From contig NZ_JACHCR010000017.1 in assembly GCF_014205845.1 (NCBI RefSeq), positions 62,001 through 126,000 on the forward strand: 64,000 nt of DNA. Reading direction: 5' to 3'. Origin of the DNA: Mucilaginibacter cryoferens (lineage in GTDB: Bacteria; Bacteroidota; Bacteroidia; Sphingobacteriales; Sphingobacteriaceae). The notes below the pieces were generated by a model. That model had not been told where the DNA came from, ran no database searches, and worked only from the letters and a program-made list of their open reading frames with translations. The stretch's first letter is position 1. The number at the start of each line of letters is the position of its first letter. Below are positions 18,671 through 26,479 of the stretch, piece by piece. Both the position numbers and the translations under genes were made by a program.

Positions 18671-19360
18671 TTAATCTAAATAGTAATGTCTTATCCTGTT
18701 TAACCCATGATCCAGTTCATAAACCCATGGGGTGGCTGTTGGTATTTCCAGTTGGGTTACCTCCTCATCGGTTAAGTTATCAATATATTTTATCAATGAT
18801 CGCAAACTGTTACCATGGGCAACTACAATAACCTTTTGGTTACGGCGCATGGCGTTCACAATAGCCTCGTTCCAAAATGGTAATACCCTGTCCATGGTTT
18901 CGCTCAGGTTTTCGGTTAGGGGTAGTTCCCGGTCTGTGAGATCCTGGTAGCGCAGATCGTGTCCCGGAAAACGTGGGTCGTCCTTAGTAATCGCCGGTGG
19001 ATGCTCATTAGGGTCGCGGCGCCATTTCATAACTTGTTCGGCTCCGTATTGGGCAATAGCCTCATCTTTATTCATGCCCTGTAATGCGCCATAAAAACGC
19101 TCATTTAGCCGCCATGATTTTTCTACAGGTATCCATAAATGATCCAGTTGCTCCAACACAAAGTGCATGGTTTTTATAGAACGCTTAAGGTATGAGGTAA
19201 AGCCGGCATCAAAGTTATAGCCGTTTTTTTTGAGGATCTCCCCAGCTTTGCGCGCTTGCTGGTAGCCATTTTCGGATAGGTCGGCATCCTCCCAGCCGGT
19301 AAAACGGTTTTCGAGGTTAAAAATACTTTCGCCGTGGCGTATTAATACTATTTTTTGCAT
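18671..19360 (-). CDS. gpmA: 2,3-bisphosphoglycerate-dependent phosphoglycerate mutase
   Basis: Glycolytic interconversion of 3- and 2-phosphoglycerate. 229 residues, the normal length. LIRHGESIFNLENRFTGWED holds the phospho-acceptor His at 9. LKRSIKTMHFVLEQ, WRLNERFYGALQGMNKDE with the catalytic Glu, and VVAHGNSLRSLIKYI with the second His are all intact. It stands alone, divergent from the acetate transporter gene, with a promoter-like TACTTTTG just upstream. Confidence 0.95.
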   Translation of the reverse strand: MQKIVLIRHGESIFNLENRFTGWEDADLSENGYQQARKAGEILKKNGYNFDAGFTSYLKRSIKTMHFVLEQLDHLWIPVEKSWRLNERFYGALQGMNKDEAIAQYGAEQVMKWRRDPNEHPPAITKDDPRFPGHDLRYQDLTDRELPLTENLSETMDRVLPFWNEAIVNAMRRNQKVIVVAHGNSLRSLIKYIDNLTDEEVTQLEIPTATPWVYELDHGLNRIRHYYLD

Positions 19361-19376
19361 AGGTATTTGCTTAACG

Positions 19377-19384
19377 CAAAAGTA
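19377..19384 (-). promoter_or_regulatory. -7 promoter element of gpmA
   Basis: TACTTTTG on the minus strand, an exact TAnnTTTG match 17 nt before the gpmA ATG. A clear TTTG at -33 is not visible, so this is half a consensus. Confidence 0.5.
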
Positions 19385-19465
19385 AGCGCAGAGTTGTAAA
19401 TAAAATTGTAAAATATTTATAAATCAGTTAGCTTGCGATATAAACCAATTAATACTAAACCAATT

Positions 19466-20056
19466 ATGATTCCAACTACACCTGTCCCGGTAAAGGACGG
19501 CATTGCCAATCCGGCGCCATTAGGGCTTTGTGCTTTCGGCATGACAACCGTTTTATTAAATATTCATAACGCCGGCTTTTTTGAAATGAATAGCATGATA
19601 CTGGCCATGGGGATATTTTACGGAGGTTTGGCTCAGGTTATTGCAGGCGTTATTGAAGCTAAAAAGAATAACACGTTTGGGTTAACCGCTTTTACATCGT
19701 ATGGCTTTTTCTGGCTGTCGTTAGTTGGGCTTATAGTGATGCCTAAATTGGGCTGGGCAGCCCCTGCATCTGATGGGGCCATGTGCGCCTATCTGGGTAT
19801 CTGGGGAGTATTCACTTTCTTGTTATTTTTTGGCACCCTAAAATTGAACAGGGCTTTACAATTTGTATTTGCCTCATTAACCATACTTTTCTTTTTATTA
19901 GTTGCAGGCGATGCTACCGGCAATACTACCATTAAGCATTTAGCTGGTTATGAAGGTATTATTTGTGGAGCATCGGCGATATACACAGGTATAGCAAACG
20001 TATTAAACGAAGTTTATGGACGAGTTGTATTACCTATTGGGCCTGTAAACGTTTAA
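19466..20056 (+). CDS. Acetate/succinate transporter, GPR1/FUN34/YaaH family
   Basis: Six-helix inner-membrane carrier for acetate and related acids. The family signature [25 protein letters not shown] lies near the N-terminus, followed by about six hydrophobic segments ([75 protein letters not shown]). The ATG at 19466 ([12 protein letters not shown]) is preferred over one 11 codons upstream because it matches the usual short N-terminus. The length is then 196 residues, close to the family norm. Confidence 0.9.
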   Translation: MIPTTPVPVKDGIANPAPLGLCAFGMTTVLLNIHNAGFFEMNSMILAMGIFYGGLAQVIAGVIEAKKNNTFGLTAFTSYGFFWLSLVGLIVMPKLGWAAPASDGAMCAYLGIWGVFTFLLFFGTLKLNRALQFVFASLTILFFLLVAGDATGNTTIKHLAGYEGIICGASAIYTGIANVLNEVYGRVVLPIGPVNV

Positions 20057-20078
20057 AAAATGTTACTAAATTGCGCAG

Positions 20079-20462
20079 GTGAAAGATTTTAAAAAATACT
20101 ACAGTATACCGGCTACGCCCGATGAAATTTATATAGCCCTTACCAATCCTATAACCATCGAATTGTGGACAGGCGAAGTGGCGGAAATGAGTACCGAACC
20201 AGGTTCGGAGTTTTCTATGTGGGATGGTAGCATCCTGGGTAAAAACATTGAGTTTGAGCCCGGCAAAAAAATTGTACAGCAATGGTATTTTGAAGGTAAA
20301 TCTGATGATTCGATAGTGACCATCAAATTGCATCCTGATAAAGATGGTACTTCTGCCGAATTAAGACATACCAATATCCCTGATGAGGATTTTGAAGATA
20401 TTACCGAAGGATGGACCTATACCTATTTTGGGGGCTTAATAGATTTTTTTGAAGGAGAATAA
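20079..20462 (+). CDS. SRPBCC/AHSA1-like START-domain protein
   Basis: 127-residue single-domain protein of the SRPBCC superfamily (Aha1-like branch): YYSIPATPDEIYIALTNP then WDGSILGKNIEFEPGKKIVQQW and a final helix GWTYTYFGGLIDFFEGE. Such proteins bind hydrophobic ligands in a helix-grip fold; the ligand here is unknown. The only reasonable start is GTG at 20079, since the ATG at 20060 is out of frame. It follows the acetate transporter by 22 nt and is probably co-transcribed, with a terminator at 20500. Confidence 0.82.
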   Translation: MKDFKKYYSIPATPDEIYIALTNPITIELWTGEVAEMSTEPGSEFSMWDGSILGKNIEFEPGKKIVQQWYFEGKSDDSIVTIKLHPDKDGTSAELRHTNIPDEDFEDITEGWTYTYFGGLIDFFEGE

Positions 20463-20499
20463 ATTTCGCTTTGAAGTAAATTAAATAAGGTATTAAATA

Positions 20500-20530
20500 G
20501 CAAAAGCCGCCCAAACCGGGCGGTTTTTGC
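20500..20530. terminator. Bidirectional terminator
   Basis: GCAAAAGCCGCCC / GGGCGGTTTTTGC, a GC-rich 6-bp core extended by A/T pairs with one mismatch on a 5-nt loop. It separates the convergent SRPBCC and OmpA genes and has A and T tracts on opposite sides. Confidence 0.9.
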
Positions 20531-20551
20531 ATTTAAACCAATCTAACCCAA

Positions 20552-21913
20552 TTAATATAATGTAAACTCTACCCTTCTGTTTATCTGGCGGCCTTTATCG
20601 GTTTTGTTTGATGCAATAGGTTGGGTTTGGCCATATCCAACTGCTTCAATACGTGATGCATTAACGCCTTTGCTTACCAGGTAAGCTTTTATCGATTCGG
20701 CACGTGCTTTTGATAGTATCATGTTCAGATTGGCAGAACCCCTGCTATCTGTATGGCCTCCCAATTTTAAGCTGAAATTTTTGCCTGTCATCAATTGGGC
20801 AACATTATCGAGGCTTGGCAGCGAAGCTGATCTTAACGTTGCCTTGCCAAAATCAAACTCCAGATTTTTGATAGCATCTTTTAAAACCTTTTTATCTTCT
20901 TCAGTAACCACAAGTACAAGGGGGCAGCCTGAGCCATCTACCTTAGTACCTGCCGGAGTATTGGGGCATTTGTCATTAGCATCCACCACCCCATCGTTAT
21001 CGCTGTCAATACTGAGTTTAGCCAACTGTGCATTGGTATTGGCTAAATCGTTTTTTATTTGATCATCTTTGGCCTTCTGTGCATCAATCTCTGATTGCAA
21101 GGCGGCTTTGTTGGCCAGATCTCCGTTCAGATATTCGGTACGTAAAGATGATACCGGGTTATGTGTAGCCATCTGAGGCTTTTTAGAACTGCCGAAGGCC
21201 CATTCTAAACCAAGGTGCAAATAAGAGAATTTATCATTGTTTGATCCGTGGTTATAGCCATCCACGTTGTCGGCATTAACAAAGTTAATCTGATAGCCGA
21301 GGTCGATACTCAAGTTATTTGTTACGTTAAACTTGGCACCAACCCCTACCGGAATATAGGTTTCATATATGGAATGAGTTCCATTGTGATCTTTAAACGG
21401 AATATCCGGGCCACCGGTATGTTGTATTACCGGTGTGTAGTTTATAATACCACCGCCAAACATCAGGTATGGTTGTACAACAGGCCTGGCGCTTCTCCAA
21501 TTAATATTGGCAAATGTTAAGTAAGCACTAATGCTTCCTCCCCAGTTAATTTGTGTACTGTATGATGTTAGCGGATTTGTAACATCGGGCTGGGCACCTG
21601 TTCCGGATAGCTTGCCACGCAAAAAATCTGCCTGTATGCCCAATGCAGGTAAAAACTGTTTTTTAACATATAAGCCATATCCAAAGTTTGATTTTGGATT
21701 AGTGAAATCAGATAAATGGTTGGAACTTAAAATATTGTACATGGTCATTAGTCCACCGCTAACACCAACAGACCAGGTGTTTAGCATTTTGCCACCCGAA
21801 AATGGCGGTACATAATCTTTTGTGGCGGCGGAGTCTGGAGTTTGGGCATATAGTAAGCTGCCGGCGAAAACCCCCATTAAAAATAGCGTGGTTTTTTTAA
21901 GATTTGGTTTCAT
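20552..21913 (-). CDS. OmpA-family outer membrane protein with beta-barrel and thrombospondin-3 repeat
   Basis: From the ATG at 21913 (MKPNLKKTTLFLMG) the protein has 453 residues: signal peptide ending near LLYAQ; an N-terminal outer-membrane beta-barrel (about 40-265, alternating strands such as VSGGLMTMYN, AYLTFANINW, LGYQINFV); a coiled-coil-like LNGDLANKAALQSEIDAQKAKDD; a calcium-binding type repeat DSDNDGVVDANDKCP; and a C-terminal OmpA peptidoglycan-binding domain with GGHTDSRGSANLN and RQINRRVEF. It anchors the outer membrane to peptidoglycan. The 14-codon longer start is less likely because it precedes the signal peptide. Confidence 0.92.
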   Translation of the reverse strand: MKPNLKKTTLFLMGVFAGSLLYAQTPDSAATKDYVPPFSGGKMLNTWSVGVSGGLMTMYNILSSNHLSDFTNPKSNFGYGLYVKKQFLPALGIQADFLRGKLSGTGAQPDVTNPLTSYSTQINWGGSISAYLTFANINWRSARPVVQPYLMFGGGIINYTPVIQHTGGPDIPFKDHNGTHSIYETYIPVGVGAKFNVTNNLSIDLGYQINFVNADNVDGYNHGSNNDKFSYLHLGLEWAFGSSKKPQMATHNPVSSLRTEYLNGDLANKAALQSEIDAQKAKDDQIKNDLANTNAQLAKLSIDSDNDGVVDANDKCPNTPAGTKVDGSGCPLVLVVTEEDKKVLKDAIKNLEFDFGKATLRSASLPSLDNVAQLMTGKNFSLKLGGHTDSRGSANLNMILSKARAESIKAYLVSKGVNASRIEAVGYGQTQPIASNKTDKGRQINRRVEFTLY

Positions 21914-22296
21914 ATAAATATGCTTAAGTATTTTGTTTGCTGTTATATACAATTATACCTTTAATGTTATATATAATCTTAGAACTCTACCGTTAGTTTG
22001 AATAAAGATTTACGTATTGAACAAATTGTATGTCAGTATTTTGTAGTTTAATGTGAATGTTGATATTAAACTATTTTAGTTGTATTATGATATGTTATAA
22101 TAATATACTAAATGTTTTTAATATATCAAAGAAATATATTAAAATGAACAAAATGAAAATAAAGGCGAACGCTGAACCCGATGGATGCGGTTAAATTGAA
22201 GCTAAATGAATGCTGCGTCGCAAGAGATTACCATTAATATTAAAAATGGAGGCAAAGCGAAAAGAAAGAGTATTACGAGAAAACAAAAGTTGCCAA
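21914..22296. other. Gene-free AT-rich region
   Basis: About 380 bp upstream of the OmpA gene, very AT-rich with short TATAT-type runs. It should hold the OmpA promoter, but no good TAnnTTTG match is visible. Two small plus-strand reading frames near 22206-22446 overlap the next terminator and look like noise. Confidence 0.5.
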
Positions 22297-22336
22297 AAAA
22301 ATGGCCCGGGCGAAAAATCGCTCAGGCCATTTTTTT
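22297..22336 (-). terminator. Intrinsic terminator of the OsmC gene
   Basis: Outer stem AAAAATGGCC / GGCCATTTTT (22297-22306, 22325-22334) and inner stem GGGCGA/TCGCTC form one long hairpin 20 nt after the OsmC stop, with T and A tracts on the flanks. Confidence 0.88.
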
Positions 22337-22353
22337 ATGTGAAAATGATGAGA

Positions 22354-22788
22354 TTATATTGTTACTGCGGGGTGTACAAACACCTTCGATTTGATATCGG
22401 CACCGGCTTTACCAAGTGTGGCTGCTACCGAGCAATATTTATTTAATGATAGTTCTACCGCGCGTGCAGCTTTATCTTCGTCAATATCGCCGTATAAATG
22501 AAATTCGATATCAATCTCCTGCCATAAAGAAGGCTCTTTACCAGCCTCACGCTCGCCGTTAACTACCATTTTATAGTCCTTAACTTCTTGTCGCTGTTTT
22601 TTTAATATGCTGATAACGTCAATTGCCGAACAGCCTGCAAGGCCCATTAACAGCATTTGCATTGGGCGTATGCCAAAATCTTCGCCACCACTTTCGGGGC
22701 TGCTATCCATTTTTACAGTGTGTCCCATGGAATCTACGGCCTCAAAGCCGAAATCGCCATGTACACGTTTAAGTTCTATTGTAGACAT
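22354..22788 (-). CDS. OsmC family protein
   Basis: 144-residue OsmC/Ohr-like thiol peroxidase. The two family cysteines are visible, in LMGLAGCSAIDVISIL and in NKYCSVAATLGKAG. Length and layout (N-terminal strands, long central helix, VNGEREAGKEPS linker) are those of the YhfA/OsmC group. It likely reduces organic hydroperoxides or acts on small thiols; the exact substrate is unknown. It is the first gene after a short AT-rich gap from two small genes on the same strand. Confidence 0.88.
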   Translation of the reverse strand: MSTIELKRVHGDFGFEAVDSMGHTVKMDSSPESGGEDFGIRPMQMLLMGLAGCSAIDVISILKKQRQEVKDYKMVVNGEREAGKEPSLWQEIDIEFHLYGDIDEDKAARAVELSLNKYCSVAATLGKAGADIKSKVFVHPAVTI

Positions 22789-22882
22789 AGTATTGTAGTT
22801 TATAATAATGCTAAGTTAGGTAATTGTAAGCGCTTGCTAAAGTTAGCTTGCCATTGTTTACGCTGCAATTACCAAAAAAGTT

Positions 22883-23299
22883 TTACCTCGTTGATTTTCT
22901 GCTTTTTACAGGGATAACTAATTTTAAACCCGACCATATTTGGTCAACGGCGCAAACTTTTATATCTACCAGGCCAATTTCTATCGCAAAATTACGGATA
23001 ATATGCTCGGTAATATCAGTTGGTACTTTGGATGATTTTTTAGGCCACGATACCCATATCATTCCGTTCTGTGTTATTTGGCCTATCAATTGTGGAAGCC
23101 TGGTTAGGTATTCATTACTTTGTTTGGTGAAAAAATGGATCACATCTTTTTCAACGTCGGCGTCGTCAATAAAATGCACCCCGGCAGGCATATCGGTAAA
23201 TAATTGCGTGTAATAATCAGGAGCGTTAATCAACATTACTTTGGCACCGTTTTTTATGCCCAGCTTTTTGGCCAGTGGCGTACCAGAGTATCCTGCCAT
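22883..23299 (-). CDS. DUF3052-family protein
   Basis: 138 residues beginning AGYSGTPLAKKLGIKNGAKV, the N-terminus typical of DUF3052 proteins, then a Rossmann-like alternation (VMLINAPDYYTQLF, GMIWVSWPKKSSKVPTDITE, VCAVDQIWSGLKLVIP). No catalytic function is known for this family. It starts 4 nt after the DinB-family stop, so the two are probably one transcript. Confidence 0.75.
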   Translation of the reverse strand: MAGYSGTPLAKKLGIKNGAKVMLINAPDYYTQLFTDMPAGVHFIDDADVEKDVIHFFTKQSNEYLTRLPQLIGQITQNGMIWVSWPKKSSKVPTDITEHIIRNFAIEIGLVDIKVCAVDQIWSGLKLVIPVKSRKSTR

Positions 23300-23303
23300 T
23301 TAA

Positions 23304-23735
23304 TTAAATAGTTCTTAGGTGATGCACCAGGTGTTCAACATAATCATTGGCCAGCCACTCTACTGTTTGTAAATTAGGTTCTAATTTACTGTTATCGCAA
23401 CGTGTGGTTAACCTATCAGCAGGATAATTTTCCCAAACCCTGATGATTTGTCGGTTTAGTAAAATCCACAGGTCCAATAGTTCCTTAATCGCAACATCCT
23501 GATAATGCTGTACCGAAACGTATTTATTCTGATCGTAAACCAGCTTAAAGTTTTCTTCATAAGTACAGCGCACAAAACGCTGCAGGTTTATCTGGGCGCT
23601 ATCAATTAAATGGCCAATGATCTCTTTTTTAGACCACTTATCGGCCGAAGGCTTTAGATCCCAGTTATCATCCTGCGATGTGGTTTGCAAAAAATCAGTT
23701 ATAGCTTTATTTAAAATGGCCGAAGGTGCTGTCAT
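23304..23735 (-). CDS. DinB family protein
   Basis: 143-residue four-helix DinB/YfiT-like protein. The metal-site histidines typical of the fold are present: GHLIDSAQINLQRF (His near 41), and YVEHLVHHLRTI at the C-terminus (two or three His). Members are metal-dependent thiol-transferase-like or damage-inducible proteins; the actual reaction is unknown. It leads a two-gene unit with the DUF3052 gene and is divergent from the SpmAB-like gene. Confidence 0.82.
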   Translation of the reverse strand: MTAPSAILNKAITDFLQTTSQDDNWDLKPSADKWSKKEIIGHLIDSAQINLQRFVRCTYEENFKLVYDQNKYVSVQHYQDVAIKELLDLWILLNRQIIRVWENYPADRLTTRCDNSKLEPNLQTVEWLANDYVEHLVHHLRTI

Positions 23736-23819
23736 GGGGCGTTGTTAAAATGAGTATTTAAAGATTGTTATTTCATATTAAATTACAAAACCATTAACTT
23801 CAAAGCCTGAAACATATTT

Positions 23820-25067
23820 ATGGCCCTTAATTACATCTGGATAGCATTTTTCCTGGTAGCTTTTGTTGTTGCTCTTATAAAACTCATTTTTTTTGGCGAC
23901 GTAGAAGCATTTAAACTGCTGGTAGATGGTATTTTTAACTCCTCAAAATCATCAGTAATGGACATAGCCTTACCGTTGGTTGGGGCTATGGCGTTTTGGC
24001 TGGGCATTTTAAACGTGGGCGAAAAAGCCGGTGCAATCAATTTTTTATCGCGCATTGTTGGGCCGTTTTTTAGTCGCCTGTTTCCAGATGTGCCTAAGAA
24101 GCATCCGGCTGTAGGCCAAATGCTCATGAATTTTTCGGCCAATTTGCTTGGGTTAGATAATGCCGCAACGCCGCTTGGCCTTAAAGCGATGGGCAGTTTG
24201 CAGGAGTTAAATGAGGATAAGGATACCGCGTCGAACGCGCAGATCATGTTTTTGGTGCTGCACACCTCGGGGCTGCAAATGTTACCGGTAACCATCATTG
24301 CGCAACGTGCTATTTTAAACGCTAAAGATCCTGCCGATATATTTTTACCATGCGTTATTGCAACCTATGTAGCTACCGTAGTGGGCCTGCTGGTTGTAGC
24401 GGTAAAACAAAAAATCAATCTTTGGGACAGGGTTATTATTGCCTGGCTTGGCGGCGTAACCGCTTTTATAACACTGGTGGTTTGGTATTTCACTACGCAC
24501 CTCTCTCATGAGCAAATAAGTATAGTTTCTAAAGTGGTAAGCAACTTTTTACTTTTCTTTATCCCTGTAGTTTTTATAATAGGTGGCCTGGTAAAAAAAA
24601 TAAATGTTTTTGATGTTTTTGTAGAAGGCGCAAAAAGCGGTTTCGAAACTTCGGTGAAGATAATCCCCTACCTGGTTGCTATGCTGGTAGGTATTAGTGT
24701 ATTTAGGAGTTGCGGTGCTTTAGATTATATGAACGAAGGATTGCGTTGGCTGTGCACAAAAGCAAGTTTAGATACGCGCTTTGTAGATGCCATGCCCGTT
24801 GCTTATATGAAACCATTAAGCGGCTCTGGCTCAAAGGCCATGATGATAGATGTAATGAAAACTTTTGGTCCCGATAGCTTTGCCGGGCATTTAGGGAGCA
24901 TCTTCAATGGATCTGCCGATACCACATTTTATATAGTGGCATTGTATTTTGGTACGGTGGGCATCAAAAAATCTCGTTATGCCATTCCTGCCGGGTTAAT
25001 TGCCGATGCTGCCGGTATTATAACCGCCATATTTATCGCCTATTTGTTTTTTGGTAACTTAAAATAG
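23820..25067 (+). CDS. Nucleoside recognition (Gate) membrane protein, SpmA-SpmB fusion-like
   Basis: 415-residue polytopic membrane protein with two Gate-domain halves. The first half matches SpmA (MDIALPLVGAMAFWLGI, FSANLLGLDNAATPLGLKAM). The second matches SpmB (GFETSVKIIPYLVAMLVGI, MKPLSGSGSKAMMID, GSIFNGSADTTFYIVALYFG). In spore formers SpmA and SpmB are separate and help spore core dehydration; fused forms are common in non-sporulating Bacteroidota, where the role is unknown, perhaps transport. The start ATG at 23820 leads directly into a membrane helix. Confidence 0.88.
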   Translation: MALNYIWIAFFLVAFVVALIKLIFFGDVEAFKLLVDGIFNSSKSSVMDIALPLVGAMAFWLGILNVGEKAGAINFLSRIVGPFFSRLFPDVPKKHPAVGQMLMNFSANLLGLDNAATPLGLKAMGSLQELNEDKDTASNAQIMFLVLHTSGLQMLPVTIIAQRAILNAKDPADIFLPCVIATYVATVVGLLVVAVKQKINLWDRVIIAWLGGVTAFITLVVWYFTTHLSHEQISIVSKVVSNFLLFFIPVVFIIGGLVKKINVFDVFVEGAKSGFETSVKIIPYLVAMLVGISVFRSCGALDYMNEGLRWLCTKASLDTRFVDAMPVAYMKPLSGSGSKAMMIDVMKTFGPDSFAGHLGSIFNGSADTTFYIVALYFGTVGIKKSRYAIPAGLIADAAGIITAIFIAYLFFGNLK

Positions 25068-25149
25068 TTTTTACTACTAAATGTTTAGCGCTATCTGTAT
25101 GTGCTTTAGTCCGTAACTATTTTATTAAGTTTTGCGTTTAATGGCTTGG

Positions 25150-25170
25150 TTGCAAATTATACATTTGCAA
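25150..25170. promoter_or_regulatory. Palindrome TTGCAAAT-TATAC-ATTTGCAA
   Basis: Perfect 8-bp inverted repeat with a 5-nt spacer in the 166-bp gap between the SpmAB-like gene and the small membrane protein gene. The size suits a dimeric regulator site. A T6 run lies 12 nt downstream, so a weak terminator is the alternative. Confidence 0.4.
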
Positions 25171-25233
25171 TGTGATCAGTAATTTTTTGTCGATATTTTG
25201 AATGTCGGTTTATCAGTTATTTAACCTCAATAG

Positions 25234-25680
25234 ATGGAGCGGATCTATCACAAGCCACGGCCAGAACAGTCTTATTTAAAAGATAAGCAGCACAAAAAAA
25301 AGACAGCCATGACAGGTGTATGGATGTTAATTGTTATCGGCATTATTTTTATAGCGGTAATGGTAAAATTTGCCACCTCTGGTGGTTCGTCTGATATGCT
25401 TACGTTTACCATGTTCCCCAATAGCGACGATGCCTACCAGGTGGCTAAGCAATTTATTGGACCTACCATAAAATCGGGCAACCTGGCATTTGCCGAAGAG
25501 CGTTACCAGTTTGCAAAAAAATCCGATTCGGTATTTGTTATTAAATCATATGTTACTTCTATTGATGAAAAAGGCGATAAACTAAAAACTAATTTTCAGA
25601 TCACGTTAAAATATAACGGCGGCCCAAAAGCAGTGCAGGATAACTGGACGATGATTGACATGAATGAAGAGGAAGAATAA
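25234..25680 (+). CDS. Small single-pass membrane protein, possibly Coa1-like
   Basis: 148 residues: a basic N-terminus (MERIYHKPRPEQSYLKDKQ), one membrane helix at about 29-47 (TGVWMLIVIGIIFIAVMV), then an extracytoplasmic domain of about 95 residues with AYQVAKQFIGPTIKSGNLAF and FQITLKYNGGPKAVQDNW. The layout resembles cytochrome oxidase assembly factor Coa1-type proteins, an uncertain match. It is a separate unit: a palindrome lies upstream and the sigma-factor promoter directly after it. Confidence 0.6.
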   Translation: MERIYHKPRPEQSYLKDKQHKKKTAMTGVWMLIVIGIIFIAVMVKFATSGGSSDMLTFTMFPNSDDAYQVAKQFIGPTIKSGNLAFAEERYQFAKKSDSVFVIKSYVTSIDEKGDKLKTNFQITLKYNGGPKAVQDNWTMIDMNEEEE

Positions 25681-25696
25681 GGTTAGCTGGGTTTGA

Positions 25697-25704
25697 TACT
25701 TTTG
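25697..25704 (+). promoter_or_regulatory. -7 promoter element of the ECF sigma operon
   Basis: TACTTTTG, an exact TAnnTTTG match 101 nt before the sigma-factor ATG. No clear TTTG at the -33 distance. It may equally be a sigma-specific promoter not recognisable by consensus. Confidence 0.4.
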
Positions 25705-25804
25705 AAGTAAATGCAATAGCCAAAATGGTTAAAGCTAAAATGGTTATATATTTTCAAAAAAAGGTAAATTAACAGGCAACCTTTTAAGTCTTTATACCGT
25801 GTTA

Positions 25805-26479
25805 ATGGCAGATAAGGACAATTTACCAAGGTACAAGCCCGCGTATATGGGAGAAGCAGAACTACAACAATTGATTGCAGGCTGTTTACAGCAAAATAGA
25901 AAAGACCAAAAAATGCTTTATAAGGCGTTTTATGGCTTTGCTATGAGTATATGCCTGCGGTATGCCGGTAACAGGTACGAGGCTGCGGAGATCATGAACC
26001 AGGGCTTTTTAAAAGTGTTTACCAATTTGCAAAAATATGATACCAGCAGGCCATTTATAGCCTGGGTTGGCCGTATAATGATGAATACCTCGGTCGATTA
26101 TTATCGCAGTAACCTAAAGCTTTCGCTCACTGATGATCTGGATGCCGCCGAAGATATAGGGCATAATGATCTGCCCGATCAAAAATTGAATTACGACGAC
26201 CTTATTGGAATGGTACAACAATTACCAAACGCTTACCGAACGGTGTTTAACTTGTTTGCTATTGAGGGTTTTTCGCACGAGGAGATAGCTACTAAACTTA
26301 ATATCAGTACCGGCACCTCAAAATCAAATTTGTTTAAAGCGAGAGATAAATTAAAAAACATGGTAATCAATTCGGGGCGGTTACCGGATGCAGGTTCGGG
26401 GAGCGGCCAGCATACTATTGTTGCTATAGGTACTATCAGCATCAGTATGTCTGTTTTGATTGAATTAATAATGAAATGA
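25805..26479 (+). CDS. ECF-type RNA polymerase sigma factor
   Basis: 224 residues from the ATG at 25805 (a GTG two codons earlier is possible). Region 2: LYKAFYGFAMSICLRYAGNR, AAEIMNQGFLKVF and RPFIAWVGRIMMNTSVDYYR. Region 4: LPNAYRTVFNLFAIEGFSHEEIATKLNISTGTSKSNLFKARDKLK, a helix-turn-helix. A 30-residue tail ends in a hydrophobic stretch (TISISMSVLIELIMK). The stop overlaps the start of the next gene (ATGA), a strong sign that the next product is its regulator. This type of sigma factor usually governs envelope or stress responses. Confidence 0.92.
   Translation: MADKDNLPRYKPAYMGEAELQQLIAGCLQQNRKDQKMLYKAFYGFAMSICLRYAGNRYEAAEIMNQGFLKVFTNLQKYDTSRPFIAWVGRIMMNTSVDYYRSNLKLSLTDDLDAAEDIGHNDLPDQKLNYDDLIGMVQQLPNAYRTVFNLFAIEGFSHEEIATKLNISTGTSKSNLFKARDKLKNMVINSGRLPDAGSGSGQHTIVAIGTISISMSVLIELIMK

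Noticed and set aside
22206..22446. Two overlapping plus-strand reading frames of 62 and 78 codons
   Set aside because: They run through the OsmC terminator and the OsmC 3' end; the proteins are low complexity and not gene-like.
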